In this document: piece after piece, positions 6,316 to 11,847 of the stretch
Numbering within the stretch: position 1 is the first letter of the stretch
Layout of the letters: every line of letters begins with the position of its first letter
Assembly: GCA_036384495.1 (NCBI GenBank)
Contig: DASVMD010000035.1
Coordinates: 1-11,847, forward strand
DNA length: 11,847 nucleotides
Direction: 5' to 3'
Origin: JAQGHB01 sp036384495
GTDB lineage: Bacteria > Patescibacteriota > Saccharimonadia > Saccharimonadales > UBA4665
Position numbers and translations under genes: made by a program
The notes under the pieces: generated by a model
What the model was told of the DNA's origin: nothing
Databases searched by the model: none
The model's input: the letters and a program-made list of their open reading frames with translations, nothing else

Positions 6316-7669
6316 ATACCCCGTATAGTAGCGCGAGGCCACCGACGATAGCAAGTGTCCACGGATGAATTGGTGTCATATTGTCGTCTCCTGAGTCGCT
6401 GAAACTGCTAGCCTTGCTGGACTTGAGTTTTTTGATTGTCTTTTTGGCTATTTTTGCGGTGCTGGCTTTTTTGCCCTTGGACGTGGCTGCGCTGGCAGCC
6501 TTTTTGGTCGTCGCTGGCTCTTTGATCACGTTGGCGGCACCTGGCGTTACGTTGGTAGTCCAATACCACTTACCCTGCGCCAAAGCCCAGGACACCCCGT
6601 CTTTGGCAGTATCATAGGCGCCAGACGCCGATATGCTATTACCGAGCGGATCGAGCAGCTTAACTTGCCCACTGGTATTACTTAGGCCCAAGCCGGTATC
6701 TTTTGAGTAAAAGGCGGTGAAGCCATTAGCGGGGAGAGTCGTGCCAGCCGGGAAGACATAGGAATGGAATGACGTAATTCCGGATTGCAAACTAAAACCG
6801 CTGAGATCAAAGGTGGTCGGATTTGGATTATACAATTCGATAAATTCATCGGTCGCGTCATTGCCGGTGCCAGTGGGGTTTGGCAAGAGTTCGGTAATTT
6901 GGGGGCCCATGAGACCGATATCGCTGGCCGGCATGACGCCCGTGGGAGCAGCAACGCCGCCGCTACTGGCAGCCACAATCGAAGCTGGCGGCTCACTTGG
7001 TGGCAGCAATTGGCTCATACCAGTCAGTACCGTGCCGCTATTGGCGCCAATGATATTACAGGGATTATTTCCATCTGGCTGCACGGCCTGCCACGACCCG
7101 GCGCCAGGCGCACCGACTTGGGGATTATTTTGCGCGTCTACCGGTTGTCGCTCCAGCAACGCGTTCACATTTGAAGGCAGCGTTTGGGCGCCAGCGGCAG
7201 CGGTTTTTGACCAGCTCACATAATCTTGTAACACCGGTAGCACTGATCCGCCCGGACTACCTTGGTTAAAAGCCAGCAGCTCAACCATGCCCGCAGTGCT
7301 CGAAAGCCCCAGTGAAATCGAGTCGACCGTTACTTGGTAGCATAACAGCAGGGAACTATCGTTCACCATAAAATAACCATGCGGCGGAACACTGCCACTC
7401 AGCGCGATCAAACGGCTGCTGGACGCTTTTGTCAGATCGTAGCTATTGAAATATTCCAGCTGATACTTACTCATATCTACCGTCGTATTGGACGAGTTGT
7501 AGAGCGTGATGAACTGTCCGTTACTGCTGGTAATTTTGAGCTGGCTAATGACAAGGGAGGGGCCAGTAGCCGTATCAGCTTGCGTGGGGCGTGGCAGGCC
7601 GAAAACCACCAGTCCTATGAGCAGTAATGCCACGCCGCTTGCTTGAAATATTGTGTTGATCCGCCGCAT
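6236..7669 (-). CDS. Membrane-anchored surface protein with two lamin-tail domains
   Basis: A 477-residue protein counted from the ATG at 7669. Residues 1-31 form a Sec signal peptide (MRRIN start, hydrophobic core, cleavage after TQA). Two lamin-tail (LTD) Ig-like domains follow, at about 36-152 (SLVISQLKITSSNGQFITLYN) and 255-382 (ITELLPNP, DEFIELYNPN, GVSWALAQGKWYWTTNVTPGAAN). Then comes a Lys/Ala/Ser-rich linker (about 384-420), a short acidic segment, a transmembrane helix (about 436-453) and an Arg-rich cytoplasmic tail. It should be anchored by its C-terminus with the LTDs outside. An in-frame ATG at 7729 would add 20 residues and spoil the signal peptide; the promoter at 7680-7708 also lies inside that extension, so I start at 7669. 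The last 26 codons overlap tsaE. LTDs occur in bacterial exported proteins and nucleases; the ligand here is unknown. Confidence 0.85.
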   Translation of the reverse strand: MRRINTIFQASGVALLLIGLVVFGLPRPTQADTATGPSLVISQLKITSSNGQFITLYNSSNTTVDMSKYQLEYFNSYDLTKASSSRLIALSGSVPPHGYFMVNDSSLLLCYQVTVDSISLGLSSTAGMVELLAFNQGSPGGSVLPVLQDYVSWSKTAAAGAQTLPSNVNALLERQPVDAQNNPQVGAPGAGSWQAVQPDGNNPCNIIGANSGTVLTGMSQLLPPSEPPASIVAASSGGVAAPTGVMPASDIGLMGPQITELLPNPTGTGNDATDEFIELYNPNPTTFDLSGFSLQSGITSFHSYVFPAGTTLPANGFTAFYSKDTGLGLSNTSGQVKLLDPLGNSISASGAYDTAKDGVSWALAQGKWYWTTNVTPGAANVIKEPATTKKAASAATSKGKKASTAKIAKKTIKKLKSSKASSFSDSGDDNMTPIHPWTLAIVGGLALLYGVYEYRTDLANRVYQLRRYLSARRADRT

Positions 7670-7679
7670 AGTGTCCAGG

Positions 7680-7708
7680 ATTGTAGAGCCCCGTTTGCGT
7701 GGCGGCAA
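7680..7708 (-). promoter_or_regulatory. Promoter of the lamin-tail gene (and probably tsaE-tsaB)
   Basis: On the minus strand TTGCCG (7703-7708, four of six) and TACAAT (7680-7685, five of six) are 17 bases apart. The -10 ends ten bases before the ATG at 7669, so the mRNA would begin at or within about three bases of the start codon, which suggests near-leaderless translation. No Shine-Dalgarno is seen. Confidence 0.6.
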
Positions 7709-7731
7709 GCATGAGCGTTTACAAGCCACTT

Positions 7732-7757
7732 CAAATCTTAAATTCAGTTAAGATTTG
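7732..7757. repeat. Inverted repeat between divergent surface-protein and PRC-barrel genes
   Basis: CAAATCTTAA (7732-7741) and TTAAGATTTG (7748-7757) are perfect 10-base arms around ATTCAG. The repeat is centred in the divergent intergenic region, upstream of the lamin-tail promoter and just before TAAAAT (7759-7764), a possible -10 for the PRC gene. The position suits an operator that could act on both genes. It could also be a hairpin, but it lacks a following T-run on either strand. Confidence 0.6.
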
Positions 7758-7788
7758 CTAAAATCTGGTCTGTTAGACGACCCGCGCG

Positions 7789-7794
7789 TATACT
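7789..7794 (+). promoter_or_regulatory. Candidate -10 box of the PRC-barrel gene
   Basis: TATACT ends six bases before the ATG at 7801, and there is no Shine-Dalgarno, so a leaderless transcript is possible. No good -35 is present at 16-18 bases. An alternative -10, TAAAAT at 7759-7764, would give a leader of about 30 bases. Confidence 0.35.
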
Positions 7795-7800
7795 AGTAAT

Positions 7801-8316
7801 ATGCTTCAACTCAGCGCCAGCTTGCTCAACAAACCAGTCCTCTCGCTGCGAACTGGCACGCCAATTGCTACTATTACGCGGCCAATTATTAACCCCGACA
7901 ACCTCAAAATCGAGGGCTTTTACTGCCAGGACCGTATTGATAAAAACGAGCTGATTTTGCTGTGCCAAGACATTCGAGACATGCTACCGCAAGGTTTTGT
8001 CGTCAACGACCACGATGTCTTAGTCGAACCCGAAGAGCTAGTGCGCCTCAAAAAAGTCTTAGAAATTGATTTCGAGCCGCTCGGCAAACCAGTAGTAACC
8101 ATCGGCAAGCAAAAAGTTGGCAAGGTAGAAGATTACGCTGCCGAAGCCGAGACCATGTTCATTCAAAAAATTTACGTGTCGCAGTCGATTTTCAAGAATT
8201 TTACCGGAGGGTCGCTCAGTATTGATCGCTCACAGATCAACGAAATTACGCCCTCTAAAATCATAATTAACGAACTGACTAAAACGGCGCCCTCTGCTGC
8301 GACCGTAACTGCTTAA
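7801..8316 (+). CDS. Tandem PRC-barrel domain protein
   Basis: A 171-residue cytoplasmic protein with two PRC-barrel-like halves. The first, about 1-85, has LNKPVLSLRTGTPIATI, followed by LKIEGFYCQD; the second, about 92-160, has LGKPVVTIGKQKVGKVEDY and ends ITPSKIIIN. PRC barrels occur in RimM, in photosynthetic reaction-centre H subunits and in small YlmC-type proteins of unclear role. There is no signal peptide or membrane helix. The short Ala/Thr tail (162-171) is unstructured. The gene stands alone on the plus strand and is convergent with recX; the two stop codons share two bases. No Shine-Dalgarno precedes the ATG. The function cannot be stated beyond the fold. Confidence 0.82.
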   Translation: MLQLSASLLNKPVLSLRTGTPIATITRPIINPDNLKIEGFYCQDRIDKNELILLCQDIRDMLPQGFVVNDHDVLVEPEELVRLKKVLEIDFEPLGKPVVTIGKQKVGKVEDYAAEAETMFIQKIYVSQSIFKNFTGGSLSIDRSQINEITPSKIIINELTKTAPSAATVTA

Positions 8317-8915
8317 TAATCTTTTTTGAGTGCTGTTTTGATGTCATCATAGCCAAAGCCTTGGCGCGCCAGATATTGCATGAGTTTTTCATCGTCCTGA
8401 TACTTGGTTTGCTTACGCTTGCGGGCAACCACTGCCGACAGGGCATCCTGCTCAGCTTCATTGTCGTGGCCTATGGCCTGGTCTATCACTTCCTGACTCA
8501 AATGTTTTTTTCGCAAGTCAGCAATCATTTTGCGACGCGAAGTAGGGCGGAGCAAGCGGCGGTCATTGACGAGCGCTTGAGCTAATTTTGCGTCATCTAC
8601 TAGACCGACAATACTTAACTTGTTAAGTATTGTCTCGATCAGGGGCGGGGGAGCGTCTTTTCGCTGCAGGTAGAACTCAATTTCCCACTTACTTCGCGGG
8701 CGCATGGCGACCCATTGAAGCGTGCGATTGTAGAGTTTATCATCGCTGGAAAGCTTCTTGTAGTCATCTATCTGTTCTTTGGTGAGCTCTTGCCCGCTCG
8801 CCAATTTACTATCGAGCAGGGCGGTTTCGCTGAGTGAAAAGGCGTACTTCCCTTCCACGAAAAGCGAATACCGCCCTGCTCGCTTAACTTGCTGCTTGAT
8901 GCTGGTAATTTTCAT
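8313..8915 (-). CDS. recX: RecX, RecA modulator
   Basis: A 200-residue, mostly helical basic protein of the RecX family, which binds RecA filaments and limits or reshapes their activity. Typical features are the N-terminal strand region with YSLFVEGKYAFSLSE (about 16-30), the first helical repeat with MRPRSKWEIEFYLQRK, the second with IVGLVDDAKLAQALVNDR, and the third with KLMQYLARQGFGYDDIKTALKK. It lies 25 bases downstream of the recA stop on the same strand, the classic recA-recX arrangement. The gap contains a short GGAGCTCC palindrome and GGGTAGGGAG, which may act as the ribosome-binding region. A 28-base inverted repeat lies inside the gene at 8607-8634. Confidence 0.93.
   Translation of the reverse strand: MKITSIKQQVKRAGRYSLFVEGKYAFSLSETALLDSKLASGQELTKEQIDDYKKLSSDDKLYNRTLQWVAMRPRSKWEIEFYLQRKDAPPPLIETILNKLSIVGLVDDAKLAQALVNDRRLLRPTSRRKMIADLRKKHLSQEVIDQAIGHDNEAEQDALSAVVARKRKQTKYQDDEKLMQYLARQGFGYDDIKTALKKDY
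8607..8634. repeat. 13-base perfect inverted repeat inside recX
   Basis: The arms GACAATACTTAAC (8607-8619) and GTTAAGTATTGTC (8622-8634) are exact reverse complements separated by TT. In the recX frame the region encodes TILNKLSIV, so coding continues through it. The centre matches the TTAACnTGTTAAG core also seen at 542-554 and 5841-5853. Confidence 0.75.
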
Positions 8916-8940
8916 GCAACCGCGTAGGAGCTCCCTACCC

Positions 8941-10032
8941 CTATTCTGTAACTGGAGTCTCTGCTGCCTGTGCTTCAGCTTCTAGGATAGTCTCGGGATC
9001 ACCACTGCGGACCTTATCGGCGATTTCTTTGAGGACGTCGGGATGCTCTTGCAAGTATTTCTTGGTGGCTTCGCGGCCTTGGCCGATCTTTTCGCCGCCA
9101 TAGGCGTACCAGGCGCCGGATTTTTCGACGATGTCGGCCGCCGCGGCAAGGTCGAGTACATCGCCAGATACGCTAATGCCTTCGTTGTACATGATGTCGA
9201 ATTCGGCCTGGCGGAATGGCGGCGCAACCTTGTTTTTTACAACCTTAACACGGGTGCGGTTACCAATTATTTCTTCGCCCTGCTTAATTTGACCGATGCG
9301 GCGGATGTCCATACGTACAGAGGCGTAGAATTTGAGGGCGTTACCGCCGGTGGTGGTTTCGGGGTTGCCGAACATGACACCAATCTTCATACGGATCTGG
9401 TTAATAAACACTACGGTGGCTTTGCTGCGATTGATGACACCGGTGAGTTTACGCAGCGCCTGGCTCATGAGGCGTGCTTGCAGGCCTGGCAACGAGTCGC
9501 CCATGTCACCTTCGATTTCGGCGCGTGGAACAAGCGCTGCCACTGAGTCGACAACGATAATATCAACGGCGTTCGAGCGCACAAGCGTTTCGACAATTTC
9601 GAGCGCCTGTTCGCCGTTATCGGGCTGGCTCAGCAGCAAATTCTCGACATCGACACCGATGCGTTTGGCGTAGGTTGGATCGAGCGCGTGTTCGGCATCG
9701 ATAAAAGCTGCTGTGCCCCCTGCCCTTTGCACTTCGGCGATAGCGTGCAAGGTAAGCGTGGTTTTACCGGAGCTTTCTGGCCCGTAAATTTCAACAACAC
9801 GGCCACGTGGGATGCCACCGCCAAGAGCGATATCTAGGCTGAGCGCTCCGGTCGGCGTGGTTTCGACGGCTTGGCCGTGATTATCGCCCATCTTCATAAT
9901 TGAGCCCTTACCGAACTGCTTTTCGATGGTTTCCATGGCCAGGCCGAGGGCTTTGGATTTACCCTCGCCGGCACTAGCAGCAGCGTTGGCTGCGTCTTTG
10001 TCCGCTTTTGTTGTTTTAGATGCTTTTGCCAT
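8941..10032 (-). CDS. recA: RecA recombinase
   Basis: The recombinase of homologous recombination and the SOS co-protease; 363 residues against 353 in Escherichia coli. Walker A is GPESSGKT at 84-91, followed by FIDAEHALDP, the Walker B stretch DIIVVDSVAALVPRAEIEG, loop L1 with GDSLPGLQARLMSQALRK, FINQIRMKIGVMFGNPETTTGGNALKFYASVR with loop L2, and the C-terminal domain with the usual acidic end (EAEAQAAETPVTE). Residues 2-26 form an Ala/Lys-rich extension ahead of the conserved KALGLAMETIEKQFGKGSIMK. The start is fixed by a strong GGAGG Shine-Dalgarno. recX follows after 25 bases. I see no LexA-type operator upstream, but an inverted repeat lies at 10085-10123. Confidence 0.98.
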   Translation of the reverse strand: MAKASKTTKADKDAANAAASAGEGKSKALGLAMETIEKQFGKGSIMKMGDNHGQAVETTPTGALSLDIALGGGIPRGRVVEIYGPESSGKTTLTLHAIAEVQRAGGTAAFIDAEHALDPTYAKRIGVDVENLLLSQPDNGEQALEIVETLVRSNAVDIIVVDSVAALVPRAEIEGDMGDSLPGLQARLMSQALRKLTGVINRSKATVVFINQIRMKIGVMFGNPETTTGGNALKFYASVRMDIRRIGQIKQGEEIIGNRTRVKVVKNKVAPPFRQAEFDIMYNEGISVSGDVLDLAAAADIVEKSGAWYAYGGEKIGQGREATKKYLQEHPDVLKEIADKVRSGDPETILEAEAQAAETPVTE

Positions 10033-10037
10033 AAAAA

Positions 10038-10046
10038 CCCTCCTCG
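10038..10046 (-). promoter_or_regulatory. Strong Shine-Dalgarno of recA
   Basis: On the minus strand CGAGGAGGG ends five bases before the recA ATG. It is the best ribosome-binding site in the window and contrasts with most neighbouring genes, which lack one. Confidence 0.8.
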
Positions 10047-10084
10047 GTCGTTAGCCACAATTTATCCACCCGTTACTACTATTT

Positions 10085-10123
10085 TAGCACTTTATAGGTG
10101 TTATTGCTCACATAAAAGTGCTA
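10085..10123. repeat. Inverted repeat upstream of recA
   Basis: TAGCACTTT (10085-10093) and AAAGTGCTA (10115-10123) are perfect 9-base arms around 21 bases, and the match continues imperfectly inward. The repeat contains TATAAA and borders TAAAAT as possible minus-strand -10 boxes, but neither has a fair -35. It is 53 bases or more from the recA ATG and could be an operator or a leader hairpin. The half-sites resemble CIRCE, but CIRCE spacing is nine bases. Confidence 0.5.
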
Positions 10124-10211
10124 GAGCTTAATAAATCGCTAGATTTAAGGTTTTGTTAATAAATGAAGTGCCAAAACACCTTAGAAAACGCTTCTGCTTT
10201 TAGCTCATAAC

Positions 10212-10220
10212 TGGTATGAT
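10212..10220 (+). promoter_or_regulatory. Candidate extended -10 of the pilB gene
   Basis: TGGTATGAT is an extended -10 (TGn plus TATGAT), without a clear -35. It would start the mRNA near 10227, about 37 bases before the pilB ATG. AAGCATAA follows directly at 10221-10228. Confidence 0.4.
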
Positions 10221-10241
10221 AAGCATAATATGGGTGGAAAC

Positions 10242-10277
10242 ATGAAACCAAAACGAGGTGGCTATGCGCATTCCTGA
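10242..10277 (+). other. Possible 11-codon leader ORF overlapping the pilB start
   Basis: ATG at 10242 opens a frame coding for MKPKRGGYAHS and ends at TGA (10275-10277), 14 bases inside pilB in another frame. GGGTGG (10232-10237) lies four bases before its ATG. It could couple or dampen pilB translation. There is no homology support, so chance is likely enough. Confidence 0.2.
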
Positions 10278-11847
10278 TTCTCTCGTTGAAAAGCTGCTTG
10301 CGGACAGCAAACAGATTACCAAAGAACAGCTGGCCAATTTGCGCGAGCAAGAAAAAACCGAGAAAAAGCCGCTGCAGGACCTGGTTATTAAAAGCAATTT
10401 AGTGAGCGAAAAAGACCTAACAAAACTGTACGCCGACGAGATCGAAGTGCCGTTCGTGGAACTCAGCGCCAAGGATATTAAGCCGGAAACGCTCAAACTC
10501 TTGCCGGAGCGCATTGCGCGCCAGTACAACGCCATCGTGTTTGGAGTCGACAAGGACGTCAAGCTGCTAGCCATGGAAGATCCCGATGATATTCAGGCCC
10601 TTAACTTCCTGCAAAAACACCTTGGCAACAACGTAAAAGTTCACATTACTACCAGCTCGCTCATGCAAGCTGCGTTGGACCAATATCGTGGCAACATCAG
10701 CTCCGAACTCACTAAAGTTATTTCCGCCGAGGATGTGCCCGAAGAAGCCGAGGATGTCGATGAGTCGGATCTGGCAGAAGACTCGCCAGTGGCTCAAACC
10801 GTCAACATTATTATTGAATACGGTATCAAGGCCGGCGCCAGCGACGTGCACATTGAGCCGCGCGAAGATTTTGTGGTGGTGCGCTACCGCATTGACGGAC
10901 TGCTGCGCGAAGCCAATAAATTACCTCGTAAATTGCTGGGCGCGCTGGTCAGTCGTATTAAAATTCTCAGCAACCTTAAGATCGACGAGCACCGCGCACC
11001 GCAAGACGGCCGTTTTAAGGTCGAAGTCGGCGGCCAGGTCTACGCTCTGCGCGTGTCTACCTTGCCTATTTTGGACGGCGAAAAAGTGGTGATGCGCATA
11101 CTTAACGAGTCAAGTAAGCCGGCCGATTTCACCGAGCTGGGCTTTTGGGGCACGGCGCTGGCCAGCCTGCAGCACGCCATCGTGCAGCCGCACGGCATGG
11201 TACTGGTGACCGGGCCGACCGGCTCTGGCAAATCGACCACGCTATTTAGTGTTTTGAGTTCGCTCAACACGCCGAACGTCAATATTTCGACCGTGGAAGA
11301 TCCTGTGGAATATCACATTGTCGGGGCCAACCAGACGCAGGTCAATCCAATTGCCGGCATGACCTTTACCAACGGCCTGCGCGCGCTGCTCCGCCAGGAC
11401 CCGAACATTATTATGGTGGGCGAAATCCGCGACGGCGAAACTGCCGATTTGGCCGTCCAGGCCGCCCTGACTGGCCACTTGGTTTTTAGCACGCTGCACA
11501 CCAGCAACGCCGCCACTTGCTTGCCGCGTTTATTGGATATGGGCGTGGAGCCATTCTTGATCGCCAGCACGGTTCGCGTCGTGGTTGCGCAGCGCCTGGT
11601 GCGCCGTTTGTGTGTCAATTGCCGCGAATCATATGCGCCCGATGCGGCCGTACTCAAGCAACTCGAAAAATCGTTCCGCATTGAAGCCAATGGCGGCCTG
11701 AAGCAAATCCACGACCTGGAGAGCGCCGCGCTAGAAGACGGCATCGGTAAATCCGGCGACAACAAAGCCGCTAACGACATCAGTACCACTGCCTCCACGA
11801 TTAGCCGACTCTGGAAAGCCCACGAAGACGGTTGCGACGCCTGTAAT
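10264..11847 (+). CDS. pilB: PilB/GspE-family type IV pilus assembly ATPase, 3' end beyond the window
   Basis: The first 528 residues of a secretion/pilus-extension hexameric ATPase, which powers pilin assembly from the cytoplasmic face of the membrane. The N-terminal GspE/MshEN-like domain (about 1-145) ends in SSLMQAALDQYRG; an acidic linker follows (about 152-176). The ATPase core has SDVHIEP and VVRYRIDGLL, Walker A GPTGSGKST at 317-325, the Asp box with STVEDPVEY, Walker B NIIMVGEIRD at 381-390, and the His box in TGHLVFSTLHTSNA. The zinc site starts with CVNC (450-453) and ends with CDAC (524-527) at the edge. The 70 residues between the pairs are more than the roughly 40 usual for the family. 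GAGGTG three bases before the ATG at 10264 supports the start. The gene is divergent from recA. GspE is possible by homology, but PilB fits CPR genomes better. Confidence 0.93.
   Translation, partial: MRIPDSLVEKLLADSKQITKEQLANLREQEKTEKKPLQDLVIKSNLVSEKDLTKLYADEIEVPFVELSAKDIKPETLKLLPERIARQYNAIVFGVDKDVKLLAMEDPDDIQALNFLQKHLGNNVKVHITTSSLMQAALDQYRGNISSELTKVISAEDVPEEAEDVDESDLAEDSPVAQTVNIIIEYGIKAGASDVHIEPREDFVVVRYRIDGLLREANKLPRKLLGALVSRIKILSNLKIDEHRAPQDGRFKVEVGGQVYALRVSTLPILDGEKVVMRILNESSKPADFTELGFWGTALASLQHAIVQPHGMVLVTGPTGSGKSTTLFSVLSSLNTPNVNISTVEDPVEYHIVGANQTQVNPIAGMTFTNGLRALLRQDPNIIMVGEIRDGETADLAVQAALTGHLVFSTLHTSNAATCLPRLLDMGVEPFLIASTVRVVVAQRLVRRLCVNCRESYAPDAAVLKQLEKSFRIEANGGLKQIHDLESAALEDGIGKSGDNKAANDISTTASTISRLWKAHEDGCDACN

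Noticed and set aside
6316..6354. Upstream ATG at 6354 for TsaE
   Set aside because: It adds 13 residues not found in the family and lengthens the overlap; the ATG at 6315 has a nearby GGGG and matches the usual N-terminus.
7670..7729. Upstream ATG at 7729 for the lamin-tail protein
   Set aside because: It would put 20 polar and basic residues before the signal peptide, and the -10 and -35 boxes lie inside that extension.
9043..9673. Plus-strand open frames opposite recA
   Set aside because: They are shadows of conserved RecA motifs, with no start signal or family resemblance.
10062..10070. TTATCCACC upstream of recA, one base from a DnaA box
   Set aside because: It is a single imperfect copy with no cluster and no dnaA or dnaN nearby, so there is no case for an origin.
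10085..10123. CIRCE (HrcA) element
   Set aside because: The half-sites TTAGCACTT and AAGTGCTAG are close, but the spacer is 21 bases instead of nine and the gene is not a chaperone.
10033..10263. LexA/SOS box in the recA promoter region
   Set aside because: I looked for GAAC-N4-GTTC and CTG-N10-CAG type operators and found no acceptable match.
10156..11798. Minus-strand open frames opposite pilB
   Set aside because: The plus frame carries all PilB motifs without a stop; the minus frames are antisense artefacts.
1..11847. tRNA, rRNA, CRISPR, insertion-sequence or alternative genetic code signals
   Set aside because: No cloverleaf-like segment, repeat-spacer array, transposase or terminal repeat was seen, and no gene needs TGA read as an amino acid.

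Overview
The window looks like chromosomal DNA from a Candidate Phyla Radiation (Patescibacteria) bacterium, most likely Candidatus Saccharibacteria (TM7) or a close relative. The evidence is a minimal TsaB, a class F-type sortase with a Gram-positive-style surface substrate, a PilB-type type IV pilus ATPase beside recA/recX, PRC-barrel and lamin-tail proteins, and ordinary use of TAA/TAG stops. No in-frame TGA is needed for any gene, which argues against the Gracilibacteria/Absconditabacteria code. The taxon is inferred from gene content and was not tested by phylogeny.

Layout: from 1 to 7669 everything is on the minus strand. Reading in the direction of transcription (right to left): a surface protein with two lamin-tail domains, tsaE and a short tsaB form one cluster (7669-5443) with a promoter at 7680-7708. 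Next is a sortase (5357-4329) with its own promoter, then a secreted beta-helix-like protein with an APNTG sorting signal (4234-2945), also with its own promoter. Last come RNase Y (rny, 2750-1242), a four-helix membrane protein (1190-468) and a YmdB-family phosphodiesterase (446 to beyond the left edge). On the plus strand a tandem PRC-barrel protein (7801-8316) faces recX. recX and recA (10032-8313) are minus strand, and a PilB/GspE-type ATPase runs off the right edge (10264-11847, plus).

How the genes fit together: sortase and APNTG protein form a likely enzyme-substrate pair for covalent surface display. The lamin-tail protein is a second surface protein, held by a C-terminal membrane helix, and pilB drives pilus assembly. 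These are the tools an episymbiont would use to contact a host. RNase Y and YmdB are an RNA-turnover pair with a membrane protein between them. TsaE and TsaB serve tRNA t6A37 synthesis; TsaD is not in the window. RecA and RecX are the recombinase and its modulator.

The most interesting points are: the sortase/APNTG module with two near-identical promoters; a YmdB lacking the conserved GNH histidine; a TsaB that keeps the family tail but has lost the middle of its C-terminal domain; an 80-bp coding overlap between a surface protein and tsaE; a 13-bp perfect inverted repeat inside recX that belongs to a small family of TTAACnTGTTAAG sites; and several genes whose -10 box lies so close to the ATG that the mRNA may be leaderless. 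I found no tRNA, rRNA, CRISPR array, insertion sequence or convincing intrinsic terminator. No gene-free stretch exceeds 300 bases.
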